Of a stretch of 64,000 nucleotides of DNA, positions 56,906 through 64,000 are shown piece by piece. The notes under the pieces were generated by a model. The model did no database searches, had not been told where the DNA came from, and worked only from the letters and a program-made list of their open reading frames with translations. Location: the NCBI GenBank assembly GCA_003284275.1, contig QBVU01000003.1, positions 1 to 64,000 on the forward strand. Direction: 5' to 3'. How positions within the stretch are numbered: position 1 is the first letter of the stretch; every line of letters starts with the position of its first letter. The translations under genes and the position numbers were made by a program. Origin of the DNA: Pelagibacteraceae bacterium AG-313-A04 (GTDB lineage Bacteria > Pseudomonadota > Alphaproteobacteria > Pelagibacterales > Pelagibacteraceae).

Positions 56906-59350
56906 CTATGCAACTAATTCTTCAGCTTTTTGTAAATCAACAGAGACTAGCTGACTAACACCCTGTTCTGCCATTGTTACACCGTACAGTCTATGCATTC
57001 TGGACATTGTTAGAGCATGGTGAGTAATTATAATAAACTTTGTTTTTGTTATTTTAGTAAGTTCATCAAGTAAGGCACAAAATCTTGTGACATTAGCATC
57101 ATCTAAAGGGGCATCTACTTCATCTAAAACACAAATTGGCGAAGGGTTCACCAAAAATACAGCAAAAATTAATGATAAAGCCGTTAAAGCTTGTTCTCCA
57201 CCAGATAAAAGTGTGATTGATTGCAATCTTTTGCCTGGAGGAGATACAAACATTTCCAAACCAGCTTCTAAAGGATCATCTGAGTCTACCAGTTCGATCT
57301 TTGCATTCCCTCCGTCAAATAATTTTGTGTATACTTCATTAAATTTTCTATTAACTTTTGTAAAAGCTTCGAGAAGCCTTTCCCTTCCTTTTTGATTTAA
57401 TTCTTCGATACTTGTTTTTAATTTAACGATTGCTGAAAACAAGTCAGCTCTATCATCTTCCATCTTTTGAATTTCAGTTTCATATTTTTTTGTTTCCTCA
57501 TCAGCTCTTAAATTAACTGAACCAAGGGACTCTCTTTGTTTTTTAATTTTTTCAGTTTTTTTAGTTTGATCTTCTAAAGACGGGAGACTCTCAGGTGAAA
57601 CGTTGTTTAAATCGGATTGAGGTAATATCGATCCTTCATTTTCAATGTTTAATTCACTTTTTATCGAGTATAATAGATCTTTCTTTCTATTTTCTATTCC
57701 TTCTATTGTTGCTTCATTTCTTGCTTTATTTTCTTTCAAATCAGAGAGCTTAGATTGAATTTCCTTTATATTTTGGTTTATAGAATTGTATTTTTTCTCA
57801 GCTTCAATTAACTCATTTTCTATTTCTTCGTTTCTTTTTTTAGTATTTTCCAAATTTTGAAGATTTTGTCCTTTTGAAGTTGCAATCCTTTCTGGATTTT
57901 TTTGATTTTCATTTATTTCTACTAGTAATTTTTCTTTTCTATTTGTAAGCTCAGATATCATTTTTTCAGAATTAGACTTGAGACTTCCCCAATTTTCTAA
58001 CTCTACATCTATATTCTTAATTCTTTCTTTTCTTTTAATCGAATCACTTTGAATAGATTTATTTTTACCAAATTTTTCTGCATAATCTTCTTGTGAAGAA
58101 GTAATAGTTTTAACTAGTTTTCTCAAATCTTGAAATTTTGCCTTTGATAATTTTTTTTCTTCATCAATATCCTTTTCAATTTGGTCCAATATATTATCAA
58201 GTTTATTTTGAAGGTTATCTAGTTGACTTTTCGACTCCCTTAGTTCCTTTGATGAATTAGCTTCAACTTGTAAAAGACTGCTCTCCGTGTTTAAAAGCTC
58301 CCCTTTCTCTTTTGAAATTCTTTTTTCATTTAAATCTGCATCTAAAGAAATACTTTTTTCTCTTTCAAAATCTGAATCGATTGTTTTTACAGATTTTTCT
58401 AATTTTTCTTGTAGTGATTTTACTCTAGACTCCTCTTCCTCCAGGCTAGTTATGTCTAAATTTAATTTTTGTAAACTAGCTGCACTCTCCATCTTTTTAT
58501 CTCTCAAGGGTGCGAGTTTTTTGTTTTCTTCATCTAATAATGAATTATTGTGATTAAAATCAATATTAATTGCACTTATGTCATCTTCTAATTCACCTAA
58601 TTTTTCTTGAATTTGCTTTTTCTCTTTTTCAATTTCTCTTAATTTTAAATAATATAGACCTGCTTCAGCTCTTTTGATTTCTTTCGATATTTCTTTGTAT
58701 CTTGTTGCTTCCTCAGCTTGTTTTTTTAAACTGTCTAATTGTTTTTGTTGTTGCTTTTTAAGTTCATCCGCTCTCTTTAAGTTGTTTTCAGCAGCATTTA
58801 ATCTTGTCTCAGCTTCTTGTCTTCTTGCATGTATTCCAGAAATCCCCGCTGCTTCTTCCAAAATTGATTTTCTTTCAATTGGTTTAGCTGTAACAATCTG
58901 ACCAATTTTTCCTTGACTTATTAAAGAAGGTGAGTGCGCACCAGTTGATAAATCTGCAAAAAGTGTTTGAACATCTCGTGCTCTTACTTCTTTTGCATTT
59001 ATGTAATATTTCGAACCCTTATCTTTTTCTATCTTCCTTCTTACAGTCACCTCATCAAATTCTTTAAACTGTGCAGGACCTTCTTTATTTTTATTATCCA
59101 ATAGTAAAGATACCTCAGAAATATTTTTCGAAGGTCTATTAGAAGTTCCAGAAAAAATTACATCCTCCATTCCAGAACCCCTCATACTTTTTGCTGAATT
59201 TTCACCCATACACCATCTTAAAGACTCAACGATGTTTGATTTTCCACATCCATTAGGGCCGACTATTCCGGTTAAACCATCCTCAAGTAAAAAAGTAGTT
59301 TTATCTGAGAATGATTTAAATCCAGTAATGTCTAACTTCTTAAATTTCAT
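56906..59350 (-). CDS. smc: Chromosome segregation ATPase SMC, short form with no recognisable hinge
   Basis: 814 aa, against about 1150 in most bacteria. Walker A GPNGCGKSN is at residues 31-39, the Q-loop region is LISQGKIGQIV, the signature LLSGGEQAL starts at residue 714, and Walker B ends in Asp743-Glu744. The AVNLRADEE-like element (GSVNLRADEE) lies near residue 640. Between about residue 170 and 640 I see only charged heptad-type sequence. The conserved glycine-rich hinge domain normally found mid-protein is missing. The gene follows the DsbA-like gene with no gap. DUF721-DsbA-SMC beside mutY is an alphaproteobacterial order. Confidence 0.9.
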   Translation of the reverse strand: MKFKKLDITGFKSFSDKTTFLLEDGLTGIVGPNGCGKSNIVESLRWCMGENSAKSMRGSGMEDVIFSGTSNRPSKNISEVSLLLDNKNKEGPAQFKEFDEVTVRRKIEKDKGSKYYINAKEVRARDVQTLFADLSTGAHSPSLISQGKIGQIVTAKPIERKSILEEAAGISGIHARRQEAETRLNAAENNLKRADELKKQQQKQLDSLKKQAEEATRYKEISKEIKRAEAGLYYLKLREIEKEKKQIQEKLGELEDDISAINIDFNHNNSLLDEENKKLAPLRDKKMESAASLQKLNLDITSLEEEESRVKSLQEKLEKSVKTIDSDFEREKSISLDADLNEKRISKEKGELLNTESSLLQVEANSSKELRESKSQLDNLQNKLDNILDQIEKDIDEEKKLSKAKFQDLRKLVKTITSSQEDYAEKFGKNKSIQSDSIKRKERIKNIDVELENWGSLKSNSEKMISELTNRKEKLLVEINENQKNPERIATSKGQNLQNLENTKKRNEEIENELIEAEKKYNSINQNIKEIQSKLSDLKENKARNEATIEGIENRKKDLLYSIKSELNIENEGSILPQSDLNNVSPESLPSLEDQTKKTEKIKKQRESLGSVNLRADEETKKYETEIQKMEDDRADLFSAIVKLKTSIEELNQKGRERLLEAFTKVNRKFNEVYTKLFDGGNAKIELVDSDDPLEAGLEMFVSPPGKRLQSITLLSGGEQALTALSLIFAVFLVNPSPICVLDEVDAPLDDANVTRFCALLDELTKITKTKFIIITHHALTMSRMHRLYGVTMAEQGVSQLVSVDLQKAEELVA

Positions 59351-59944
59351 TTATAAATTTTTTTCAATAATTTTTTTAAATTTTTCGTATTCTATTTTGC
59401 CAGTGTATTCTTTTTCATTCACCACAATTGTAGGTGTGGACTTGATTTTATATTTTTTTTGAGCCTCTATTCTTTGATTAAGTATATTATCTTGAGCATC
59501 ACTACTTTTTAAACAACTATTCATATTATTTTCGGATAAATTTAAGTCAGAACCAATTTTTTTGATCAAGTCATTAATTTTATTGATATCTGAGCCAACA
59601 GCCCAAACTTTTTGCTGGTTATACATTTCATCAAGTAGTTCAAATTTTTTTTCATTACTTGATGCGCATCTTACAATTACTTCAGCATTTAGTGCAGCGA
59701 GGTCTAAAGGGAAAGCATGATGTTCAAATTTTACTAAACCTTGATCAATATAGTCTTTTTTTAGTTTATCAAAAACTGTGATGTGGAAGTTAGCACAATG
59801 AGGACATGTTAAAGAAGAAAAAACTTTTACTGTTACTTTTGCATCAGCATTGCCTAAGCTTAAAATTTTGCCTTTAGCTTCTACAGTCATGGTAATCAAA
59901 AATATAAAAACTGATGTATAAAAAATTTTAATTATTTCTTTCAT
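59351..59944 (-). CDS. DsbA family thiol-disulfide protein, periplasmic
   Basis: 197 aa with an N-terminal signal peptide (hydrophobic to about residue 21, cut near VEAKG). The thioredoxin-fold active site is Cys47-Pro-His-Cys50 in SSLTCPHCANFH. The cis-Pro loop is KSTPTIVVN near residue 170. It would oxidise or isomerise disulfides in exported proteins. It overlaps the DUF721 gene by 17 nt and abuts smc. Confidence 0.9.
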   Translation of the reverse strand: MKEIIKIFYTSVFIFLITMTVEAKGKILSLGNADAKVTVKVFSSLTCPHCANFHITVFDKLKKDYIDQGLVKFEHHAFPLDLAALNAEVIVRCASSNEKKFELLDEMYNQQKVWAVGSDINKINDLIKKIGSDLNLSENNMNSCLKSSDAQDNILNQRIEAQKKYKIKSTPTIVVNEKEYTGKIEYEKFKKIIEKNL

Positions 59945-60410
59945 TAAATGCCTTTAAAAAATTATTTAGTGAACTTTTTAACGTATCATCATTAACTTTA
60001 CTCATTTTATCTTCAATTTTTGAAAAATTTTTTATTTTCGGAAAACTCTTTTTTGGTTTGACTGTATTTTGCGCAATTTTTAGTACTACATTGCTTATAC
60101 ATTTATATCCAAAAAAACTATTTATTTTATCCATGATTTCATTTTTTTCGTACTCAACTTCCAGTTCTTTGCCGTGTATAACATTCAAAACTAAAGTTCC
60201 TTCTCTCATTTCTTTTTTCATTTTCACTGTAACTGGATAACAAGCATCAGCAATTTTTTTACTTACCATTTTTGTCCAATTATCCACTATGTTCGAATAA
60301 TTGTATCCACCTTTTCTAAGATGTTTTTTTAAAGTCTTAGGTATAGAGCTCGAAAAAGGCCTAAGCCCTTGAATGTAGGTTTGTGATTTATTATTATTTT
60401 TACTATGCAT
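59928..60410 (-). CDS. DUF721 (DciA-like) family protein
   Basis: 160 aa. The N-terminal half shows the DUF721 fold pattern: TYIQGLRPFSSSIPKTLKK, IVDNWTKMVSKKIADACYPV, LVLNVIHGKELEVEY and INSFFGYKCISNVVLKI. The family includes DciA, which helps load the replicative helicase in bacteria without DnaC. The C-terminal part is basic and low-complexity. Its start codon shares ATGCAT with the divergent mutY start, which is unusual. Confidence 0.8.
   Translation of the reverse strand: MHSKNNNKSQTYIQGLRPFSSSIPKTLKKHLRKGGYNYSNIVDNWTKMVSKKIADACYPVTVKMKKEMREGTLVLNVIHGKELEVEYEKNEIMDKINSFFGYKCISNVVLKIAQNTVKPKKSFPKIKNFSKIEDKMSKVNDDTLKSSLNNFLKAFNERNN
60369..60397 (+). promoter_or_regulatory. Candidate mutY promoter, leaderless
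   Basis: TTGAAT at 60369-60374, a 17-nt spacer, and TATTAT at 60392-60397. The mutY ATG at 60405 is 7 nt after the -10 box. The promoter lies within the first codons of the opposite DUF721 gene. Confidence 0.5.
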
Positions 60411-61403
60411 TTAGATACAACTTTATCAAAAAAAATTCTAGCATGGTACGATAATAGCAAACGTGATCTACCATGGCGTGTGAGCAAAAAGTCGCCAAAA
60501 AAGCTTTATTACAGGTTATTGAGTGAATTTATGCTGCAGCAAACACAGGTAAAAACCGTATTACCTTACTTTAAAAAATTTACTAAAAAATTTCCAACGC
60601 TGGAGTCACTCTCAAGAAGTAACGAAAAACAAATTTTAAAAATGTGGGAAGGACTAGGTTATTACAGGCGAGCTAGAAATCTTTATGCATGTTCAAAGCA
60701 GCTAATAACTCTTTATAAAGGAAAATTGCCAAAAACCTTAGATGAAATAAAAAAACTTCCAGGTATTGGTGATTATACTGGGAGTGCTTTGCTAGGTTTA
60801 GTGTACGATCAGCCTAGAATAGCTGTAGATGGAAATGTAAAAAGACTATTCGCAAGAAATTTAAATAAAAAAGAAGCTAAAATTGATTTTAACAAATTAG
60901 TTAATTCTAACTCAAAGATGCTTTTCAGTAATAAAAGAAATGCGGATTTTGTTGAAGCACTTATGGAATTCGGGGCATTAATTTGTAAGCCAAAAGACCC
61001 AAAATGTTTTGTTTGCTGTTTGAACAAAACTTGTAAGTATTCTAAATCTTCTAAAAAAATTAAAGCTACATCTAAAAAAATGATTAAAAATAAAAACTAT
61101 GATATTTTTTGTTTTTTAAATAATAAGAGACAAATTGCTTTAACTAAAAAAAACAATATTGGATTTTTAAAAAATTTTAATTTACCTATGATTAAAGAAT
61201 CAAAAGAAAATAATACTAGAAGCTGGAAGTTGTTAAACAATTATAACAATTCCATATCTAATTTAAAATTAAATATAAATTTATATTACAAGTTCTCTAA
61301 TAAGATTCCATCAGAATATATTTGGTATTCTTTAGACGATAAGAAAGAATTTATACCCACTTTCACAAAAAAAATATTTAGACAAATTTCAAATTTATTT
61401 TAA
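60405..61403 (+). CDS. mutY: A/G-specific adenine glycosylase MutY
   Basis: Removes adenine mispaired with 8-oxoguanine. 332 aa (E. coli 350). ILAWYDNSKRDLPWR is at the N-terminus. SEFMLQQTQVKTVLPYF holds the catalytic Glu near residue 44. The helix-hairpin-helix LPGIGDYTGSALLG and the catalytic Asp in AVDGNVKRLFAR follow near residue 143. The 4Fe-4S loop is C-x6-C-x2-C-x5-C near residues 197-213. The C-terminal NUDIX-like domain is short and lysine-rich. It overlaps the next gene by 1 nt. Confidence 0.94.
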   Translation: MHLDTTLSKKILAWYDNSKRDLPWRVSKKSPKKLYYRLLSEFMLQQTQVKTVLPYFKKFTKKFPTLESLSRSNEKQILKMWEGLGYYRRARNLYACSKQLITLYKGKLPKTLDEIKKLPGIGDYTGSALLGLVYDQPRIAVDGNVKRLFARNLNKKEAKIDFNKLVNSNSKMLFSNKRNADFVEALMEFGALICKPKDPKCFVCCLNKTCKYSKSSKKIKATSKKMIKNKNYDIFCFLNNKRQIALTKKNNIGFLKNFNLPMIKESKENNTRSWKLLNNYNNSISNLKLNINLYYKFSNKIPSEYIWYSLDDKKEFIPTFTKKIFRQISNLF

Positions 61404-62536
61404 TGAAAAAAAAAATAGCAATCATTGGTGCTGGCATTGCAGGATTAACTCTTGCAAATTTATTAAAAAAACATACCGATCATGAATTCATGGTTTACGA
61501 AAGAGAAGAAAGTTTGTCTTTAGAGGAAGGTTACGGTATTCAATTGGCGACTAATAGTATTAAAATTTTGAATCAAATTAATTTCGATAAAATAAATAAT
61601 GAAAAAATATTTCACCCAAAAACAATAGACTTTTATAATATTCAAAATAAAAAAATATGTGATTTAAACTTATCTAAGTTTAATAGCCCTGAAGCAAAAT
61701 ACACAACACTTCAAAGGTCTACTTTAATCGAATTTTTGAAAGAAGATATTTACACTCAGCATTTAAGATTTGGAAAAAAAATGAAAGAAGTCTCTGAACT
61801 TAAGAACAAAGTTTTTATCAAATTTGATGACAACACAAATGATCTAGTAGATTTTGTTATTGCTGCTGATGGAATATTCTCAAACACTAGATCATTCTTT
61901 GAAATGAAAAAAAATGAGCCAAGATTTAAAAAAGCTATTGCAGCGAGAGTAATTCTAAAATCAAAATCAGAATTCGATATAAATGAGGATAATATAAGTT
62001 TAATGCTTGGAAGTAACAGTCATATTGTTCTTTATCCAGTAAATAAAAAAAAAGAACTTAATATGGTTTGTATAATTCGATGTAAAAAATATGAACCTGA
62101 CAATGTTAAACAGTTAGTTCAAGAAATAATTTTAAAACAAAATCCAAAATTTAAAAATATATTTGAAAATCAAATAAAAACATGGCCCTTATATTTTACA
62201 CCAAAAATTATTCCATCCTCTAATAAAAAGGTATTTTATATTGGAGATGCTTTTAATGGGTTTTTGCCAACCCTTGCACAAGGTGCTGGACAGTCTATAG
62301 AAAGTGCTTTTGAAATATTTAGTTTACTGGCAAAAGACAAGCTTGATAAAGAAAATAATTATTTTGAAATTAGATCAAAAAGGGCAAAAATTATTAGAGG
62401 TAGATCAAATTTTAATTTCTTTGCATTTCACTTTTCAAGTAAAATTATGCAAAATATAAGAAATCTATTTTTGAAGTTTTTGGTAAAACAAAAATTTTTT
62501 GTTAAAACATACTTAGGTAAAGTTTATAAGAATTAA
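61403..62536 (+). CDS. FAD-dependent aromatic-ring monooxygenase family protein
   Basis: A 377-aa class A flavoprotein hydroxylase. The N-terminal FAD fold is IAIIGAGIAGLTLANLLKK, then EEGYGIQLATNSIKIL; the DG motif is FVIAADGIFSNTRS near residue 150, and the second FAD motif is YIGDAFNGFLPTLAQGAGQSIESA near residue 280. Relatives include salicylate and 3-hydroxybenzoate hydroxylases and UbiH-type ubiquinone hydroxylases. The substrate cannot be set from sequence. It overlaps mutY by 1 nt and converges on ccrM with a 4-nt overlap. Confidence 0.82.
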   Translation: MKKKIAIIGAGIAGLTLANLLKKHTDHEFMVYEREESLSLEEGYGIQLATNSIKILNQINFDKINNEKIFHPKTIDFYNIQNKKICDLNLSKFNSPEAKYTTLQRSTLIEFLKEDIYTQHLRFGKKMKEVSELKNKVFIKFDDNTNDLVDFVIAADGIFSNTRSFFEMKKNEPRFKKAIAARVILKSKSEFDINEDNISLMLGSNSHIVLYPVNKKKELNMVCIIRCKKYEPDNVKQLVQEIILKQNPKFKNIFENQIKTWPLYFTPKIIPSSNKKVFYIGDAFNGFLPTLAQGAGQSIESAFEIFSLLAKDKLDKENNYFEIRSKRAKIIRGRSNFNFFAFHFSSKIMQNIRNLFLKFLVKQKFFVKTYLGKVYKN

Positions 62537-62541
62537 ACTTT
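62519..62541. terminator. AT-rich hairpin across two convergent stop codons
   Basis: AAAGTTTA-TAAGAAT-TAAACTTT is a perfect 8-bp stem with a 7-nt loop. It covers the stop codons of both the flavin monooxygenase and ccrM. It may end both transcripts, but has no long T-tract. Confidence 0.4.
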
Positions 62542-63606
62542 TGTCTCAGTAATGAATTTTTGTCTTAAACTATCAATTACAACAGTAGATCCATTAATAT
62601 TACAATGCCAATAAGTCCATCCATTATAGCTTTCAGCACCCATTATTCTTGCTGCCACTTTATGAATAGAACCTTCTGACTCTTTATATTTGATACTACC
62701 ATCAGCCATAATTTTAGCATTAATCTTCTTTTTCGGATCAAATAGGGTAGTACCCGGCTTTAATATTCCTAGTTCAACAAGAGAACCAAAAGGTATTCTT
62801 GGTTTAGATTTATTATTTTCAATTGTATCTAAATAGTTATCTTCTATGGCTTTTGTTTTATTTATTCGTTCAATAGCTGCTTTAAAATATTTTTTGTCTC
62901 TTTCGATACCAAAGTACTTTCTACCTAATTTTTTAGCAACTACCGCAGTTGTCCCAGTGCCTAAAAAAGGATCAAAGATGGTATCACCTTTGTTTGTAGT
63001 AGCTAAAATAATTCTATGTAAAAGAGCCTCTGGTTTTTGTGTAGAATGAATTTTTTTTCCATTTCTCTTTAGTCTTTCTTTTCCGTTACAAATTGGCAAT
63101 GTCCAGTCAGATCTCATCTGCAAGTCATCATTTAAGCATTTTAATGATTGATAATTAAAAGTGTATTTTGATTTCTTATTTTTAGAAGCCCAGATAAGAG
63201 TTTCATGTGCATTAGTAAATCGTGTACCTCTAAAATTTGGCATAGGGTTGTTCTTTCTCCAGATAACATCGTTAAGTAGCCAGAAGTTCAAATTTTGTAG
63301 GTGGTAACCTAATCTAAAAATATTATGATATGATCCTATTACCCAAATACTTCCATTATCTTTTAGAATTCTTTTACATTCATTAAGCCAACCTATGCAA
63401 AACTCATCGTAATGTTTGAAACTATTAAATTGATCCCACTTATCATTTACACCATTCACTTTGCTTGCATCAGGTCGAGTTAGTTTTTCACCAATCTGCA
63501 TGTTGTAAGGTGGATCAGCAAAAACTAAATCAAAAGACTTATCCGGAATTTTTTTAATTTCCTTTAAACAATCTCCATTAATGATTTGATTTGAGAATTT
63601 TAACAT
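62533..63606 (-). CDS. ccrM: Cell-cycle DNA adenine methyltransferase CcrM (GANTC-specific)
   Basis: Beta-class N6-adenine methyltransferase of 357 aa (Caulobacter CcrM 358). The catalytic DPPY is at residues 31-34 in VFADPPYNMQIG. WRKNNPMPNFRGTRFTNAHE follows near residue 115, and the SAM motif FDPFLGTGTTAVVAKKLGR near residue 215. The C-terminal domain of about 85 residues (IPFGSLVELGILKPG, then NGWTYWHC) is the CcrM-specific part needed for DNA binding. It works with GcrA, encoded at 4.5 kb. The gene follows rnhB, as in other alphaproteobacteria. Confidence 0.94.
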   Translation of the reverse strand: MLKFSNQIINGDCLKEIKKIPDKSFDLVFADPPYNMQIGEKLTRPDASKVNGVNDKWDQFNSFKHYDEFCIGWLNECKRILKDNGSIWVIGSYHNIFRLGYHLQNLNFWLLNDVIWRKNNPMPNFRGTRFTNAHETLIWASKNKKSKYTFNYQSLKCLNDDLQMRSDWTLPICNGKERLKRNGKKIHSTQKPEALLHRIILATTNKGDTIFDPFLGTGTTAVVAKKLGRKYFGIERDKKYFKAAIERINKTKAIEDNYLDTIENNKSKPRIPFGSLVELGILKPGTTLFDPKKKINAKIMADGSIKYKESEGSIHKVAARIMGAESYNGWTYWHCNINGSTVVIDSLRQKFITETKV

Positions 63607-63612
63607 TCTCTG

Positions 63613-63642
63613 GATTCAACTCTAAATTGAATCTAGGGTCAA
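63613..63642 (-). promoter_or_regulatory. ccrM promoter with a GANTC-bearing dyad
   Basis: GATTCAA (63613-63619) and TTGAATC (63627-63633) form a perfect 7-bp dyad with a 7-nt centre, and each arm has one GANTC site. On the minus strand TTGACC (63642-63637) and TTGAAT (63619-63614) sit 17 nt apart, a possible -35/-10 pair, so one GANTC overlaps the -10 box. The ccrM start is 7 nt further on. Confidence 0.55.
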
Positions 63643-63684
63643 ACCCTTTTGATAAAAAAATGAATGCTCTTGTGTTAGAGATTC

Positions 63685-64000
63685 TTAGTTCGACAATATC
63701 TTGTGTATTGGCTTGAAACCTTTTCTATGATGTGAGGTTACACCATATTTCTTTAATCCATCTAAGTGAGCTTTAGTCCCATAACCAAAATTACTTTCCC
63801 AGGCATAATTTGAGAACTTTTCAGAGAGTTTAATCATTAATTTATCTCTATATACTTTTGCAATGATTGAAGCTGCACTAATTACTTTAACTTTTTCGTC
63901 CCCGTTAATTATCGTTTTAAAATTTTTTAAACCACTTGGTGCAAAGTTACCATCTATTAAGGTTAAACCTGGTTTTACAGTCAATTGTTCTAAAGCCCTT
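63685..64000 (-). CDS. rnhB: Ribonuclease HII (C-terminal part; gene continues past the window)
   Basis: The frame stays open to the window edge (RALEQLTVKPG and on), so the N-terminal half with the first catalytic Asp-Glu pair lies outside. The C-terminal half has the LIDGN element with its catalytic Asp, KVISAASIIAKVYRDKLM, and WESNFGYGTKAHLDGLKKYGVTSHHRKGF, typical of RNase HII. It removes ribonucleotides from DNA. It lies upstream of ccrM with a 78-nt gap. Confidence 0.93.
   Translation of the reverse strand, partial: RALEQLTVKPGLTLIDGNFAPSGLKNFKTIINGDEKVKVISAASIIAKVYRDKLMIKLSEKFSNYAWESNFGYGTKAHLDGLKKYGVTSHHRKGFKPIHKILSN

Overview
The window is a compact, AT-rich, gene-dense piece of an alphaproteobacterial chromosome, almost certainly from the SAR11 clade (Pelagibacterales). 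The evidence is the very low G+C, gene spacing near zero with many 1-17 nt overlaps, the GcrA/CcrM pair, an alphaproteobacterial type of tRNA-His/HisRS, and a crtI-crtB-crtY-blh retinal pathway next to streamlined central metabolism genes. I see no insertion sequence, prophage, CRISPR array or rRNA operon. Both window edges cut genes: ugpE on the left and rnhB on the right.

Layout. 1-4.1 kb: phosphorus acquisition (ugpE, ugpC, ugpQ, two small membrane proteins, a divergent PiT-like transporter). 4.3-8.6 kb: the cell-cycle regulator gcrA, an orphan ABC-2 permease, argD-argF and a membrane-anchored cytochrome c. 8.7-13 kb: kdsB, pheA, the SRP RNA, dnaX-ebfC-recR. 13-16.7 kb: malate synthase G, accA with an extra C-terminal membrane helix, and a cold-shock gene. 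16.9-20 kb: a histidine block of tRNA-His, hisS, hisZ and hisG. 20-22 kb: groEL/groES in the opposite direction, using a terminator embedded in the end of hisG. 22.1-28.6 kb: a plus-strand run of HAD phosphatase, ribF, ileS, lspA, a lipoprotein and pgi. 28.6-36.3 kb: rsmD, purD, and a lipid A/Kdo assembly run (msbA, waaA, lpxK, lpxL) behind ubiA. 36.4-40.6 kb: a small redox/iron-sulfur gene set and rsmE. 40.6-47.9 kb: the aa3-type cytochrome c oxidase operon with its assembly factors, then thrC and a peroxiredoxin. 47.9-56.9 kb: one long minus-strand run from the ATP synthase Fo genes through retinal synthesis to ispH, thrB and rnhA. 56.9-64 kb: smc, a DsbA-like protein, a DUF721 protein, mutY, a flavin monooxygenase, ccrM and the end of rnhB.

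How the genes work together. The cytochrome oxidase, the Fo sector of ATP synthase and the retinal pathway all concern proton-motive force. Retinal is the chromophore of proteorhodopsin, whose gene is not in this window. The Fo genes and the retinal genes appear to be co-transcribed, only 17 nt apart. GcrA and CcrM form the alphaproteobacterial methylation-dependent transcription circuit, and the ccrM promoter region carries a perfect dyad with a GANTC site in each arm.

Most notable observations: the Fo-retinal operon; an SMC protein of 814 aa with no recognisable hinge domain; a tRNA-His with A73 and G1:U72 transcribed just ahead of its synthetase; the groEL terminator inside hisG; the GANTC dyad at ccrM; a set of -10 boxes placed 5-7 nt before start codons, suggesting leaderless mRNAs; and the lack of room for the glycine riboswitch reported before malate synthase in SAR11. 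All calls come from reading the sequence. No database search was run.
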